Positions 25,042 to 39,500 of a DNA stretch of 64,000 bases are shown here, piece by piece. Below the pieces are notes generated by a model. It was not told the origin of the DNA, did not search any database, and saw nothing but the letters and a program-made list of their open reading frames with translations. How positions within the stretch are numbered: position 1 is the first letter of the stretch; the number at the start of each line of letters is the position of its first letter. Made by a program: the position numbers and the translations under genes. The stretch lies in contig NC_039516.1 in NCBI RefSeq assembly GCF_003672135.1, positions 1,550,001 through 1,614,000 on the forward strand, given 5' to 3'. Source of the DNA: Ooceraea biroi. Lineage: Eukaryota; Arthropoda; Insecta; Hymenoptera; Formicidae.

Positions 25042-28000
25042 ATGATCGACCTAACAGTCAAGACGTTGGATTCGCAGAATCACGTCTTCTCCTTGGACGA
25101 TGATGTAAGTGCGGACTCCGATTGGGTTCTATTATGTCTTAGATTGGCGCTATTGTTTGTTCTGCATGCTCTGCTTATCATGATTGGCACAAATCGCCCT
25201 GCCAAATGTTGCGTTCGAAAGATCTAGAAGGAAAACGTACACATTGCTTCGTACACGTCGGCCACGCCATGTCTGATTAAAGTACATCGTAGATTCCCAA
25301 TTTGCTTTGAATTTGGTTGTTGTATTACACCTCTACAATTCTCTTTAAAGCAAATCACGGTGCGCGGCTTTAAAGAACACATAGCAGAAGCTGTCGCGGT
25401 ACCAGCCGATTCGCAACGATTGATTTATTGCGGAAGAGTGCTTCAGGATGAAAAGAAATTAAATGATTATGGTACATATACACATATCTACTTCTGCGCA
25501 GTAAATAACTTACGTGTCGAGACTATAACCGAGCGCAGTGTGTCCGTATTGACATAATGTGATTCTTCAGATGTTAATGGGAAAGTTATACACTTGGTAC
25601 AACGCGCACCGCCTCAACCAGGTCAACATGGGAGCGACGGTGGACAGACACCGGGTCAGAACAATAGACAGGGCTGGCAGAACCCACAGAGGCCACAGTA
25701 TCGTGTCACGCGTGCTCAGATGCATGGAAATGCAATGTACCTGGGTGCTATGTCGGTTCCGGCTGAGATCGTAGAGGGTCATGGTAAAATTCTGATTTTG
25801 CTAGCTCCATCTCCGCTATTTCTTTCATCAATACATCACGTACGATTGCTTGTCCCTCAGGAATACCGCAATTGAGCAACAGTTTATCAGGTAGTCGATT
25901 GAATCATGCTGGTCGTATGTTGGATCGTATAAGCGAGCTGATTGACCGACTGGATGATCCTAATGCACCACCGCTGCATCCTACTCCTTCAGAGCTCAAT
26001 CAGCCGACGGCACCGCAGCAACCAGCACAACACCAGCAGGAATCGGATGTGGAGCAAAATGAGTGAGGTTTTTTCTTGAAAACTCACAAAGTTACATTCT
26101 CTGGCACAGCAGGCAGTAATTTATGACTTTTAATCATGTCTCTTCAGTGGCAACGATGGTGCTGTGAGATTTGCTGAGGCAGCTGTTGCTGCTATCACGG
26201 CTGCATTGTCTGCCGCTGGTGCACGTGGGGTTACGTTATTAAGAGGTTAGCGAATTCGATGTCCAATATAATCCCACGTGACATAAGACATTCTGTGAAG
26301 TTACATTGCACGTTGAATGATGCACAGGAAACAATTATAATGGTCCAAGTACGAGATCTACAAGCGACGCTAACGAGAACCAAAGTGATGCCGAGTCGCA
26401 GTCGCAGTCGCAATCAGAGCCGCAGGCGCAGCAGCCGCCGTCACAACCTCAGACGCAACCGCAGGCGCAACAATCGCAGCAACAACAGCAACCCCAGCAG
26501 GCACCACCACCGTCCGCAGAAACGGGAGCTTCGTCGATGAACGCTGGACAAAACAGACGGGCCCAGCAGCAGGAGTACGTATCCTGTTTCACGGATTTCA
26601 CGTATTGATTGACGTAGACGAGTGCATAATTGACTGTTGGTCGTTTTCAGTCTCCCGCGACCCCCACAAATGGCAGGACTACTCCAGAGACTATCCAATG
26701 TTCAGGAGCGCATGAGACCGTACTTGGAACGTTACATCATGCTCATGCTGCTCGATCCGTCGTTACCGCCTGGAGTAAGTCAATGAGATTCACAGTTGTC
26801 CAATGTTCGTGAAAAATGAGTCTGCTAAGGACGAATGATTATTATTTAGCCTGGGCCGAATACTGTGGAGGAGAGTCAGCGAATAGTGGACGGAGTCAGC
26901 GAAGTCCTGCATCTAATGTCTCACTGTTGTCACGCGTTGAGCGACATTATCGTCGACATGAGTCAACCACCGCCTAGAAACTTGCGTTGTCGGCCGATAA
27001 TAGTGCAGCACTCTGCTATTTTACAACCCGGTATACCGATCCAGGTAGAGGTGAGCATGTCGACGAACGGTGCGTAAAGTGATCCCTATGATTAGACCCT
27101 CCAAATTTACGCGTTTCTTCATCTCGTGCAGGCTCACATCAGCTTAAACGGCCGCGGTACTAACAATAATAACAGTAGCGACGAAGCCACCGAGTCCGGT
27201 AATCAGCAGGCACAGTCGGAAAACGCGGAATCGACGACGACTTCGCCGCGCGTTAGTACCGAGGAGAGCAATCAGGAACGAGAGTCCGAGAGTACGGCGC
27301 AGTCGCAAGCGGAACGGCCGCAACAGGAGCAAGGCCAGTCGCCATTTGGTGCGTTTCATGTCGCCGCAGGATTCTAAACTCTTAGGCGTGCGTTAAAACA
27401 TACATCACTTTCAGGTACAGTATTCAACTTGCCGAACAACGTCGAGGTATTGATGGAAGTCAGCAACGTGGACGGCGGATCTGGCAATGAGCAGAACGCG
27501 GGCAACGAGAACAACAACAACGGTAACGCCCGTAAGTTAATCGCCTCGTATAAATTGTGCGTCGTACTTGCGAAGAAGTAGCTTCCATCTTCTGTATGAT
27601 GTTTTCTATTTTTGCAGGCAGGACAAACGTGTTCCCGTTCGGTACCGCTCCGCCGCCGTATTTCATGCGGAATTTTATGCAGGCCGTTGCCGGCGCGCAC
27701 ATGATGCACGGTGGTATCGCTACTACGAATATAAGTACAAGGAGTACGCCGGTTACCACGGTAGCAGCGCAGCAAGGTATTCCCGCTTCCGCGATGGATA
27801 GCGGCACAACAAACGCTGGTCAGAGCACGCAAGCACGGTATACCATCAGTTATTATTAGTAACAAATATATTATTTACAAATTATTTTTTCATAAAAAAT
27901 TGTTTTATGCGATATACCTAATTAATTGTTTCTGTAACGTAGAAGCAATTCTGGTACTCATCCAACGACGGCCACACAGACTCGAAGTACGTCACGGCCG

Positions 28001-30544
28001 CATGTGTTCCATCACCACGCTCATCCTATGGGGCTCGGTATGAGCATCGGATTGGGTCTCGATTTCGATCCCTACCTTCCGTGCAACTCGCACCACGTGT
28101 ATCGTACACCGGCGAGTACCGCGCCTAGTGGTGGCGCCGCGACCGCTGGTGTGACGACTTCTTCGCAAACAACAACACGTACGATGCCGACAACCACGGC
28201 AGATGCACAAAATCAAACGGGTAAGCATCGAAATGGAGGGAATATCTATCTTCTTGGGGGGAGACGATACACGCTCGTGCACGTTCGAAAAATTTTTGTT
28301 TCAGCGACGACATCGACTACAACCACCAGTGCTACAAATGCGACATCAGCAACGAACACGGAGACGGCTAATAATACTCCTTTCGTGAACATGCTGCAGC
28401 AGATACTGAGCCAGTCAGCGGGCGGTCAAACGCAGTCTAACATAAGCATCAATAGCAACGGTAATGAAATTTAATAGAATAAAGTCGTACACACACATAC
28501 ATCTACACGATACTGATGTCAATAACATTGTAGCTCTTAATTTATTAGCGAGTTTGGGGAACATGATACAAATGTTCGGTAGCAACATCCACGTTTGGGA
28601 TACGGGATTCGTAAATAACAGGTTTGTTGGATGTCGATAAAAAAAATTGAAAGTTAGTTACGAAAAAATAGGTCTAATTATATCAATTCTCTCGATTACC
28701 AGTTCTATGGGAAGCGCTGTTACTCTGGCCGACCTGTTCAGCCGGCCCGAGGGTCCAGGTTTGTCGCTGGATATTTTCACGTCAAATTTATCCGGAAGGG
28801 GCAGTTTCCTCGTGGACCTGTTCGCAGTACTGGTAATAATTGCATTATTTCATAGTTGCCTGTTTCGCGATGCGTACAATTTCGGCAGTGATATTAAGAA
28901 CTCTTTTCAATTCACAGGCTCAAAATATGACACTGGATGGATTAATTAGACTACGTCTTGGTCAGTCGGAGCCCATCGCTCGTCTACGCAGGCCGCTACA
29001 AGAGTTCTTGCAGTACACATTCCCGAGAGCCTCGTCGACGGATCTCGAACCGCGAGTGATCGAGCGCCTTCTTCTTCAGTTGCAGCCTCACATACGGAAT
29101 CTTCTGGCATCCGAGGAAGACACCAGTGGCAGGAGTGGCTCGCGCATCGATATCTACGCTACAGTTGAATCACTGATCGCTCGTCACGTGAAAGATATAC
29201 TCAGAATCTTATTTGACAATAGTTAGTATCTTGCTTCCACCGCACGCACTTTAAAATCCGCGAGCGTTACGCGTTATGTATGGATTTACAGGTGTTGACG
29301 ACGCGAGGTTCGGACAGGAGATATTGAATATCCTCATCGAGTTATGCAACCAAATTTGCATGGTACTTCGGTACTCTTTGCGCGGCGGTCAGGCTGGGTT
29401 GGAGGCGATCGCGTTGCGTTTCGTGGTAAGTTTTAATTTCTTCAAAAAGCAAAAGGACGCGAGAGAAAATCGTGCTTCCGTACTAATCTGATATTTTGTT
29501 AGAGCGACGTTCTGATCGACGGTAGCAATCCTCCTCTTCGTCAATGGATGCTCAACGGATTCATCGCCCAACTTCGCAATTATTTCTTGCGCATACCTCA
29601 GCTCCCGGATTCGGAGATCGTGCCGCTTCTAGTGTATAAGGATGCCTCGTCCCAGCAGTCGTCGGTATCCTCCGCCTCAACTCGTCAGTCCACCCAGGCA
29701 CAGTCGCAGGATGAGGTAATCAACTATAATTCATTCGCATTATCAATTTTGCCCGTTTACGTATACGTATAAAATGTGATGATGCAACTTGAAATGTGTA
29801 TAGCCGATGGAAACCGAGACCGTGGAGCAGCAAACAGTGCGCGAAAGCTCCGTACCTGAGGACCGGGAAGAAATTCCGGAAACATTCCCCGGACATGAAG
29901 CGCTACCTTCGGTAAGTGTCAACACGAAGGAGGCAAACAAAAGCAATCTGTGCTCAATTTGACGTCTGATAATTTGGATTGCTTAATTATGATAATGATA
30001 AAAAGTTGTCACGTACACGTCGGCAAATTCGTGCACAAATAAAGTACAGAAATACGTTGATGTACATTAATTTTTATATGGCACTTTACTGAAGTAATGA
30101 ACGGTATTTCAGGATTGGGTGCCCATCATCGCTCGAGATAGCGTGAGACAGCGGCGGCAATTGCAGCAGATGCAGGGAGTGACGACGAACAGTGGCGTGA
30201 CAACGTTCAGCGACGCGTATCTGGGTGGATTACCGACCAAGCGTCGTAAATTAATCGAACAGCAGAAACCGCGCTTGTTAGTCAGTCCCACGCCGAATCA
30301 CCATTCAACGATAGCGGCGTCCATGGAGCGACTGGTGAGGGAAGGCGTGGGTCGTGCCGGCGTCGAGGAGGTCGAGGGTGCCGCCGTGGCCGTCGCGGCG
30401 GACCCCGCCGTGCGGCGTGCGTTTGGACAAGCGATCAGGGATTGTCTCAATCCGTGTCGATACGGCACGCCGGACTTCCCGGACCCGTTACGCTTCCCGA
30501 ACGCGACCAAGTATTTCGCGGATCAAGAACGCCCACCGAAATAA
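25042..30544 (+). CDS. BAG6: Large proline-rich protein BAG6 (Scythe/BAT3)
   Basis: Twenty exons join in frame: 25042-25104, 25351-25471, 25571-25783, 25861-26062, 26148-26245, 26328-26574, 26651-26774, 26850-27050, 27132-27348, 27415-27531, 27618-27837, 27943-28220, 28305-28460, 28534-28621, 28703-28832, 28918-29221, 29292-29425, 29503-29715, 29804-29911 and 30113-30544. This gives 3,666 bases and 1,221 residues. An N-terminal ubiquitin-like domain (residues 1-70: MIDLTVKTLDSQNHVFSLDD, then GRVLQDEKKLNDY) is followed by a long Gln/Pro/Ser/Thr-rich middle with conserved islands such as PPGPNTVEESQRIVDGVSEV. The C-terminus has a TKRRKL nuclear-localisation motif (about 1120-1125) and the BAG6 C-terminal domain, with the characteristic NPCRYGTPDFPDPLRFPNAT. 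BAG6 holds exposed hydrophobic segments, aiding tail-anchored protein targeting and degradation of mislocalised proteins with GET4/UBL4A partners (family knowledge). The length is typical. Confidence 0.94.
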
Positions 30545-30858
30545 TAGCCAGTGGCAAGGTATTACTATCGCGAGTTTAATTAACGGGATTGGAGGAGACG
30601 TATTAGGCTAGTTAGGACAAAACGGCGTCAGGAAAAGTGAAACGAATTCGGTCGCGCGCGCATTTTAATTCCATTTAAGAAAAGAAAATTGATTATCTAT
30701 TCTCGGAACGCGTGAATTTCTTAGTGAATCTGAACGGCTGATGGATGCAAATCGGTGTAGGTGCGCCTATCTACTATCCATGTTACGCCCATATCAATAT
30801 CTGCTTTGGTGAGATAATCGTTAATACGATCTTTGCGTTAAGTTTGTGCTTGATGATT

Positions 30859-30864
30859 AATAAA
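30859..30864 (+). terminator. Proximal poly(A) signal of BAG6
   Basis: AATAAA about 315 bases past the stop codon. A second AATAAA at 31549-31554 could give a 3' UTR of about 1 kb. Confidence 0.5.
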
Positions 30865-31548
30865 ATCTAGGGTGTCTTTCCAATCGAATTTGCCATCAAA
30901 TCGCTAAGGGAAAATCGACATCAGTTTTTTAACGAAGCGCGGACATCCTGTACATACATAGATGTAAAAATTGTGAACTGTACACCCTCTCTTCCTCTCT
31001 CTCTCTGCCCTCCCATTTATTTATGACACTTATTACGCACTTATTATTTCTCAGATGTTTTTACCGCTCGTGAACCCTCTTTTCATTTTCTTCCCTTCAT
31101 TGAATGGGAAGCTAAAAGGAAGTTTAATTTCCCGTAATTTTAGATGAAAGATTCCAAATAATTGTCATAAAAAAGTAGCTTTTATTATAATTGATAGGAG
31201 TTATTAAACATTTCTTTGTGATCATTACATGCAATTTGACAATGTTGGCAAACAACTTTGGCAAAAGTGATGGATTATGAGTTCCATGAAAAATCTTATC
31301 GGATGCTTTGTGTAGAATCTACATAACACTACGTCTACACTGTAGATAATTAATTTCTGACATCCGGTGTGACAGGGGCATTTACGAAGCGGAGTCTTTC
31401 CACGACGTATATTCGACATATATTACGCGATGAGAGTAACAAGCAAATCGATATGTGTATGATGCGCGATTATGGTAACATATTGTGTGTGAAGCAAGTT
31501 TAATCGTTGTAATAACCAAACAGTTGTACGAGAACAAAAAGAGAAAAA

Positions 31549-31554
31549 AATAAA
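31549..31554 (+). terminator. Possible distal poly(A) signal of BAG6
   Basis: AATAAA followed within about 20 bases by a T-rich stretch (CCCTTTTCCTCTGTGTTT), a plausible downstream element. No other gene on this strand ends nearby. Confidence 0.45.
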
Positions 31555-34500
31555 GTTATATATCCCTTTTCCTCTGTGTTTCCGCGTTGTGTTCCGTTCC
31601 TTCGATTCTTGGCAGTAAGGTCATCGACTGGTGAGTAATAGCCGTTACTTCATAAAACCACTGCTATCGCTCCCCTGACAAAGGTAAGGGGAAGATTGAT
31701 GCAGTTTAGTTACAGTCGCGGCAGCTTGAAACACTTCTCGGAAGTAACATTAAGCGGCGTGAAGTCGACAGATATCACCGGGAAATGATAAAATCGGGGA
31801 TACACAAATTACAAATTCCATTTAAAAGCTGGGAAAAATTATATTTTACTAATTCACATTAATCGTGTTATTTGTCGTTTCCGTTTAGCGTTAATTTGCT
31901 AGATATGTCAAAGCGAGATGTAACGCATTAACCATCGATATCGTGATGTATAACGTCTTGTATAATGTGCCACGCTACGTGTAGTTATGCGCGCGATCGG
32001 CTATCTTGCTCGTCGAGAAATCGGTCCGTTTTCCGTCGCTCGATTCACGTTCCTTCGCGAACTCTCGGTATTGCCGATTAATTTTCATAATCGTGCGCAT
32101 GAGCATGGAAGCGAGTCCGAACGCGCCGTGCCATATTACCGAGATCATAATCGAGGGCCGTGACGAGGTAGAAAGGAGATAACTCGCAATTTTTAGCCCG
32201 TTTGCCTCTCGAGATCGAGATTTCGGAGCGATATCACGCGAATTTCGTCCCGCTCGAGCGAACCTGCCCGTGAATTCGACTCTGCGAATATTTCCGACCG
32301 ACAAGAATAAATTTCATTCGATTCGTAATAATACTGTTTGCGCGCGCGCGTACAATTTACAGAAGGCTCCGATTTGAAAAATCTCTCACGATCGACGATC
32401 AATGTTTACAAGCAGCGATGGAAAACAATGCCCGACGATTTAATTTCCGCAAGAAATAACTCATTATCGCGATCACTCGACTCGACTCTGAGAATCTTAG
32501 ATTGACGATGAGATCGAAATTCGAACGAAACCATCGATCGTACACGTGATAGGTGATAGGTAGAGAGATAGAGCAGTCTTTAATCCGCAGCGATGTTATC
32601 GCGATCGAGCGATACGACGCAGCGAAGTTATCCGTAACGTAAAACGATTTTTTCGCCGCCAAGTTCAAATCGATCTGATCAGGCTCTCCCCCTTGAGTTA
32701 CGAATATAATGAAATGCGACGCGTAATATCCCTTTTCTGGCCGCTGCAAGAGGAGGAGACGACGGAGGCGGAGGAGGAGGAGGTCGTTACATGCTTGACC
32801 GAATGTTTCTTGGACTCGTCGACGGGCTACCGAAGTACGACACTGCCGAACCACTCGGTGAGACGATCCGGAAAGCAGAGGCGTCAGTATTAATTGGTCG
32901 TGGACAAGGAACACGGCGACGGCGACGACGCTCGTCGTTCTCCCGCTTCTTCGAGGGCGTTTTTTCGTGCTTGCCATGCGGCGACGAAGACGACGATGTT
33001 CCCGCCGCGACTCCCTTTCCGCGCTCCGAACAGAAGAGACCAACGGGAATATAGTTCCCTTTCCTGCGCCTCCTCTCTCTCTCTTTCTTCATCGGGGTAT
33101 ATCCTCGACCGCGTATACCGCGCCGTACACCACGTACCGCGTATACCACGTCCACACGTACGTACACGCGCGTACACGCCGCGGCAGTCGCCAGGGAAGA
33201 GCGCGTAGAAAGGCATAATAAAGGCAGGTTAGAGTATACGATATCCGCGCGGAGTCGACGACTGCCTGTCGTCGGATGTGAGAGCGGGCGCTCACGATTG
33301 GTTGCCGCGCCGGTGTTCTTCCGGTCGGATTGGTCTTTTTCATCGCTCGACGACGCCTCTTTATTCGGTCCGGGGCGTCGCCGTGGATTTTTATGCGCGC
33401 AGGTTGGCCGCACCGCGCCGTGCGCGATTCTTATAGGCGCAGCTCGCCAGTCTCGGAGCTCAGTCGTGCGGTCCGCGCGGACACCGACGGTACCGCCGGT
33501 GTCGCCGCCACTGCTGCTGCCGCCGGTGCTACGAGGCCGAGGTTAAGACGCCTTGGCAATCAAGTAGAACCTCGGGCAAGCAGGGCCGGTTACGGCGCGC
33601 GGCGTCGCGTCGGTACACGACGAGAGAGAGAGGAAGAGTACACGAAGGCGGCCATATTTAGAGAAGGAAATCAGCGAAGAGCATTTCGCGCCGCGTACCA
33701 CCGAGCTACTCCTCCTCCTCCTCTGTGCCACCCTCCATTCCTGCACACAACAACGACGACGACGACGACAATGACGACGACCGCCTTATCGTCTCGCTCT
33801 CGTTCCCCGGCTTCGGTTCGATCTCTACACCGGGGGCTCTTTCCGCAGCCCGTCGTTTGGATGGATTTGACGGATGAAAAGTAACCGGCCGTGTCTCTCT
33901 GGCGCGCGTTCTTTCTCGGCTACCTTTTTTCGTCCGCCGATATACTACTTCACCGCGACGAATATTAACGGAAAGGGGGCGCGAAATAAGTCACTTTTTT
34001 GCGGTGTAGCGGCGTCCCGGCGCCCCTAATAACGAGTCGCAGCTTTCGCACCCCACTGGTGCATGACGCGAGAAAATGCTTACGGATGCCTCTTTTCATT
34101 CGCGCGCGAGCGTACGTACGTATGTACACGCGGCGTCAATGGCGTACGTGCACGAAATCACGCGCGTCGAGTCTCACGGAGAGATGCCTCCGCCGAGAAC
34201 GAAGCTCTCCGACGAGGGCTTTTTGCAGTTGGAGTCACAGTACGTCGTTGCTGCCTGTTGTCGTCGGCAAGCATCGAGTCGGCAAATCTCAAGAGAGAGA
34301 GAGAGAGACAGAGTTTTTTCCGCGTTACGTCTACGCGGCACATAACGCGATTTCTTTTTCACATTTCCCCTTTTTCCGTACGCGTACGCATGTCTCCGCG
34401 CCATTTTCGTAATATTCCATCCGTGGATCACGGTTCTTTTATCTATTTTTCTCGAGTCGCGAATCGAGATTGCCCGTAAATATTCGGTTCGAAATTAGAA

Positions 34501-36509
34501 AAATTTTCATCGCATTTAAAATGCAAAATGTGCTTGTCACTTCATTTATCAATTTGCCAAGGACAAATTTGAGCGAAAACTTTGTATTTATACGTGCATC
34601 TATATCTAATAACTCTGCAGTACGGCGGTGGAAGAAAGATCCATCAATTGGCGAAAATTCGTTCGTACGGTTCGGAAAGGAAGATTATTCCCAAAACGGA
34701 AATAGTATCGAGAGCAATGGACCGAAAATGTCAAGGACGCTCGTCGTTGCGCGTCACATTCGCTTTCGCACGTGCGTCGCGACGCCCTCGTCCTGCATAG
34801 CGCGTCGATTTACGGCTGAGCCAATTGGCAGCCGTTACAACCGCTCGGCAAGAATAATGCCAATTAACCGATAAACACGTTTTTCGACGAGCCAACCGCT
34901 CGTCGCGCGAACACGGATGCACGGCCGCGTGTATCTGGTTCGCGCTTCGTCGACGAGCGACCAAGTTTTTCGGCTCGAAATATTTTTCAGAGCGAATCGC
35001 GCGTCAGCCAACCGGACAAGCGTGTATCATCGCTAGGATCGAATTTACGCGTCAACCAAACGGGCCGAGCTTCAATACCTCGCGTTACAGATAACCTCGC
35101 TACATTAAGAAACAGCTTTTTAATATGCTTCATCATAATTGCATCACATTGTAAACTTCATTTTAATCAGACTTGTTTTGTACATTTGTCTGACGTTAGT
35201 AATTGAAGAAAAAAATAAATATAAATCTTCCTCCCATTTCATTAGTGGTAATAATCCTTCACTTTTTTATTATCACGAGAACGATAGCGATACGGCGAAT
35301 CCCTGCCGATTTTTGCAAAAGTATCGAAAGTCAACATTGATACTCGTAGCGTGCGATAACAAATAAGGAAAAATTCTGATACCATTGATCGATAGAAAAG
35401 TTTGAAAATGTTTGATGAACAGTAAAAGAAATATCGATAAAATCGATAAACCCGGCGTTCTTTACCTTTGCAAAAATAAAATTACTAAGCAAAGATCGAA
35501 CCCGTTCTCGGAGCGGATGGAAATAACGTTGCCGGCTCGATCCGGTTATCCACGAAATATTGTACTTTATGTTGCGCGCGTTACGCAATACTCTTTCGCG
35601 AGATAACGCTAACGATAATGATTGGTAAGCCTACACCGGGGCAAATCTGGATCCCTCTCGAGAGTCTCAGCGGGCATTATCTGCCACTTAGCTGCTCCGC
35701 GCGTATCTTTCAAGCCGTAGCATTCTTACGGAGGAGCTCCGTGCGTTCGAGTGAAACGTTGATGATAAGTTCCGAGATAGCGGGAGTGGCATTTCCTATC
35801 GAACGCTCCGCTTCGACAATGCGCGACCTCGTCTCGAGCGTTAACAAGTGCTCGAAACGTATAACACGTGTCGCGATAGGACACATGTAAAAATAGAAAA
35901 CCTCCATAATCGACATTAATAAAAATAGATTATTGGCATCTTTTTAAAAACTGTTTTCAGACTGTTGCAGCATGTGTTTGCCCGACACTCGTGTGCTATC
36001 GTTGCTTCTTTCCTGCGCAAATCCAATTCTGCAGGAGTTTCCGTTCATGTATCAATCCAACCTTTATAATCTCCCGTCTCTCTTTTTTCTACAGCGTGCC
36101 ACAACGAAGAAGCACGTGGAGGATGCACCGGAATGGCACCCAGCGTCCGCGAGATGGCAGGACGAGCGCTGCTCGGCAGTGGCGGCGGCGGCTGCGGTGG
36201 TGGCGGTGCAGATCGTCAGTTGACACACGCGCGCCGTCGGGTGTGGATCGGCTTGTGTGATCGTCGGTTCGCTCGCTTGCTCGTTTGCACTCATGTCCGA
36301 GTACCCCGGAACGCCGTGCGTTCTGTGTTGTGCGACCAAGCGTCCGCAACGCGATTTCCCGCTGTGAACTTCACCGTGTGAAGTGTCAGTGCGACATGTG
36401 TCCGTGAGAATGTGCTTAACATCGCCGTTCGTCCCACGGCTGTGATGAGTGACAGCGAGATAACCTCTCTCCACGAGGCGCGGTAGTGACAAGTGGAACT
36501 TTGGATATT
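31555..36509. other. Intergenic region upstream of groucho
   Basis: About 5 kb without a supportable gene. CpG-rich, low-complexity blocks at 32750-34330 include a CGA run near 33750-33781. AT-rich sequence lies at 34480-35460. The frames at 32787-33413 (-) and 33330-33884 (+) overlap each other, are Arg/Ser-rich and have no domain. A T-rich tract ending CTACAG at about 36093 could be the acceptor of a groucho 5' UTR exon running into the start codon at 36510. Confidence 0.45.
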
Positions 36510-39500
36510 ATGTACCCGAGTGCCGGAATCAACGCCGCAACGGCGGTGGCCGTGGCAACTGCGGCTCGACATCCGGTATGTAGACTTCTCGTTCGCACTT
36601 TCTTTTTTTTCCTCTCCCTCTCTTTACGTGCGAGTAGCACCGTAAGTCCTACGAAATGCGGAACGAATTTGTCCTGCCGAAGGGAAAGAGCGCTCTTGAA
36701 ATGCGTTCTTAGAATTGCCAGTGGTCTCCTTGGGTGCAGCTCGTGCACTTCATTCACTACACAGGCCCGTGTAATTTTCGATTTTCTTTGTTCGTCGCAG
36801 CAGTAGTTTGCGAGTTTCGTTATTGTATTACAGTTACCATTACCGTGCTTGAAAGTTTTTGACATTGGGGCGAGATATCCTCTCTTCATCGATCCTACTT
36901 TCTTCGAACTGAAAGTCCTTTGTCTCAGTCTTGTATTGAGTTTACTTGCCATCGTGTCGTCTCGCAGTGTTCAACGTTTCTCGAAGGATCACGACGAACT
37001 CTCTGCCATGGACCCGTTCTACGACATGTTCATGCACGTGGTATGCATTCTCAGAGTTAATTAAATCGAAATTAATATGTCGAAAATTGAATTTTACGAC
37101 TATTCATTAGTATTAATTATTATTTAGTATCAGAGTTATTTATCGCTACTAATGACATTTTAATAACATTTTTTGTGCAACCTGCACGCTCGTATCTATC
37201 TCCTTTGTTGTTCAGTTTTCGTTGTACAAATTTCTATAATAATTTACTTCGCGCGTAAAAATTTCTCTATCGCCTCGGCGGTTCCCTTTGACGCGTGGGC
37301 GAAATTACCGATATCTGGGCGCCACGCAGTTATTAGCGGATATAAACCGCTCGTGCCTACGAATCGCATTATTCTTCCGTCGCTGTCAACGTCACTCTCG
37401 CGGAGTAACGAGATAATTAAAAAGTAGCGGTGGCGAACCGACGTTTTCCAAGCCGGCGCGCGTAGCTTAGACCAATAAATTCTTTCCGGCAATTATTTAT
37501 TTTTCTCTCTCCCCCGCCTAATGCTACAGTCCCGCGCCCTTGTCGTCACGCACGCACGCACGCACGCACAGGTTATCCTGCGCTAAATATCTGGACGCAC
37601 CCGTGTATAAATACGCGCCGGATGAAATTGACCCGCGTTATATGGAGGGTAGGTGGAGGATAGATGGGCGTAGGAGGAGGGGTGAAACGTGGATCGCGCG
37701 GCAGACAGAGCCCGTGCGACGACGGAAAAATATTTGGCCGCCGAGCAAATTTTCATTCGACTGTAAACACCCGGCGAGCCGAAGCGGAAAAGCTCGTACG
37801 CGAACGACGAAAATAAATCTATATATCGCACGGATGGGGGCTCGGGGGCGACGGCGCGGGAGGAGCACCGTAGTCTCCCGCCTGTCCGGTATCCGCAATT
37901 ACGTTATATCTGTAGCTGCCATCGCGCACACGGCGCTCCGACGATTATACCCGCGGTCCCGCGCCCACTCCCGGAAAAGCCGGACGAAAAAAAAGCCAAA
38001 CGGAAAAGTGGAAAAATAGACACGCGCGGAGCAAAAAAAGCATGTCGCTGAAAAATGGATTTGGAGCTGCCGTTGCCGTCGCGGACGATAGCCATCCACT
38101 CTGGAAGATTTCCAAAGTCCGCAGCAACAGACCTTCCTCCATCAGAAATTTTTTTTGGTGTTAACCTCATTGTCTCGCTCCGTTGAGAGTATTGTGTTAC
38201 CGGCGAAAGGCGAGCGAGCTTTTTGCCTTTTGGATAAATCACGAAGAGATAGGATTATTCGCACGATTGGCCGATTTAAACCGAAAATGTTCAATTCTTG
38301 TTTTTTTATTCCTTTTTTTTACATCGAAGATACGAAAATGTGATATATCTGGCTGTATTTGGTATTCAATTTATTTTTACTCGTCCTTATGCTAGTAGTT
38401 TAAAAACGTACGGTGATAGTCTCATTAGCGTTCCGCCAGCGACGACACGGGCCGATCTCCCGTTGTAATTATTTCTCGACGGAAGAAAGGGACGGGGACA
38501 AAATTCAAATTGAGACGAGAGAGTAGGATGGATCGAGAGAGGTATGACAAGGAAGAGAGGCGGCCGAATGATATCGCGCGCATCGCGAAATTTGCGGGCC
38601 GCAGGCTCGCTCGCTCGTTCGTTCGCTCGCGCGCGCTTCCGCAGAACCGCAATATGCATTGGTAATTACACCGCGATGAATTACACCGCGGAATGAGCGA
38701 AGCGTGTTACGTGCAATTGGCGCGAGCATTATAAATCTCGTCACGTGCAAACAGTTGGTCATCTCATCTTCTCTCTTCCTCGCTTCTCTCTCTCTTTCTC
38801 TCGGTCTCTCGTACGCGTTCAGCGAGAATCTCAGACAGACGGAAATGACGAAAAACGACTCCGTGAACAGAATCCGCTGTACTTTCAGCGATGCGGTATT
38901 TTAATCTGCCATTACACGGCAAAGATTTAATTTTCGCATGCACGGGATACAGAGCGCGGCGCGAAGCGGCGCTGAGGAAGACGCGCTTTCGATTGCTGAA
39001 GAGTGTAAATCGTGTGATTCACGCGAGAGGATGAGTCACGCATTTGCACGTGCGATAAGAAACTTACTAATTATCGAGGAACGCCCTCGTCCGCCGCACA
39101 CGATTAATTCGCACGACGTGACGCGAATCGCTAAAGAATGAAGACTTGCGAACTGATGAAGACTGATGAATAACGAAAGATGATTGTTACTCGTCGACTC
39201 TCAAACTCGTTAGGCGGATCAGACGATCAAACGACCGATGCTTTTCGATGTCGTCATCATTTTCCGGACATTTTCGATACGTGGGGATGATTGCTGATCC
39301 TTCTTGCCATCGTGACTCGTCATCGTCGTCGTCGTCGTTGTCGTCATTGACGCTCCGGTGCTTGACCGAGTTGACACAGGCGGTGGTTATTGGCACTCTG
39401 CAGGGCGGCCAGGACTGTTTACGTACAAGCTGTACAAATATTATTTCCGGGCAAACCGGCCCGTCGATCATTACGAAACCCCAGGCGGAAAGTTTCAACG

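Noticed and set aside
32787..33884. Overlapping long frames on both strands upstream of groucho
   Set aside because: Arg/Ser-rich, mutually overlapping, CpG-rich sequence without domains; treated as noncoding.
36402..36409. CGTGAGAA, a Su(H)-type site near the groucho start (another at 40859)
   Set aside because: Eight-base matches are expected several times by chance in 64 kb; no paired-site arrangement was found.
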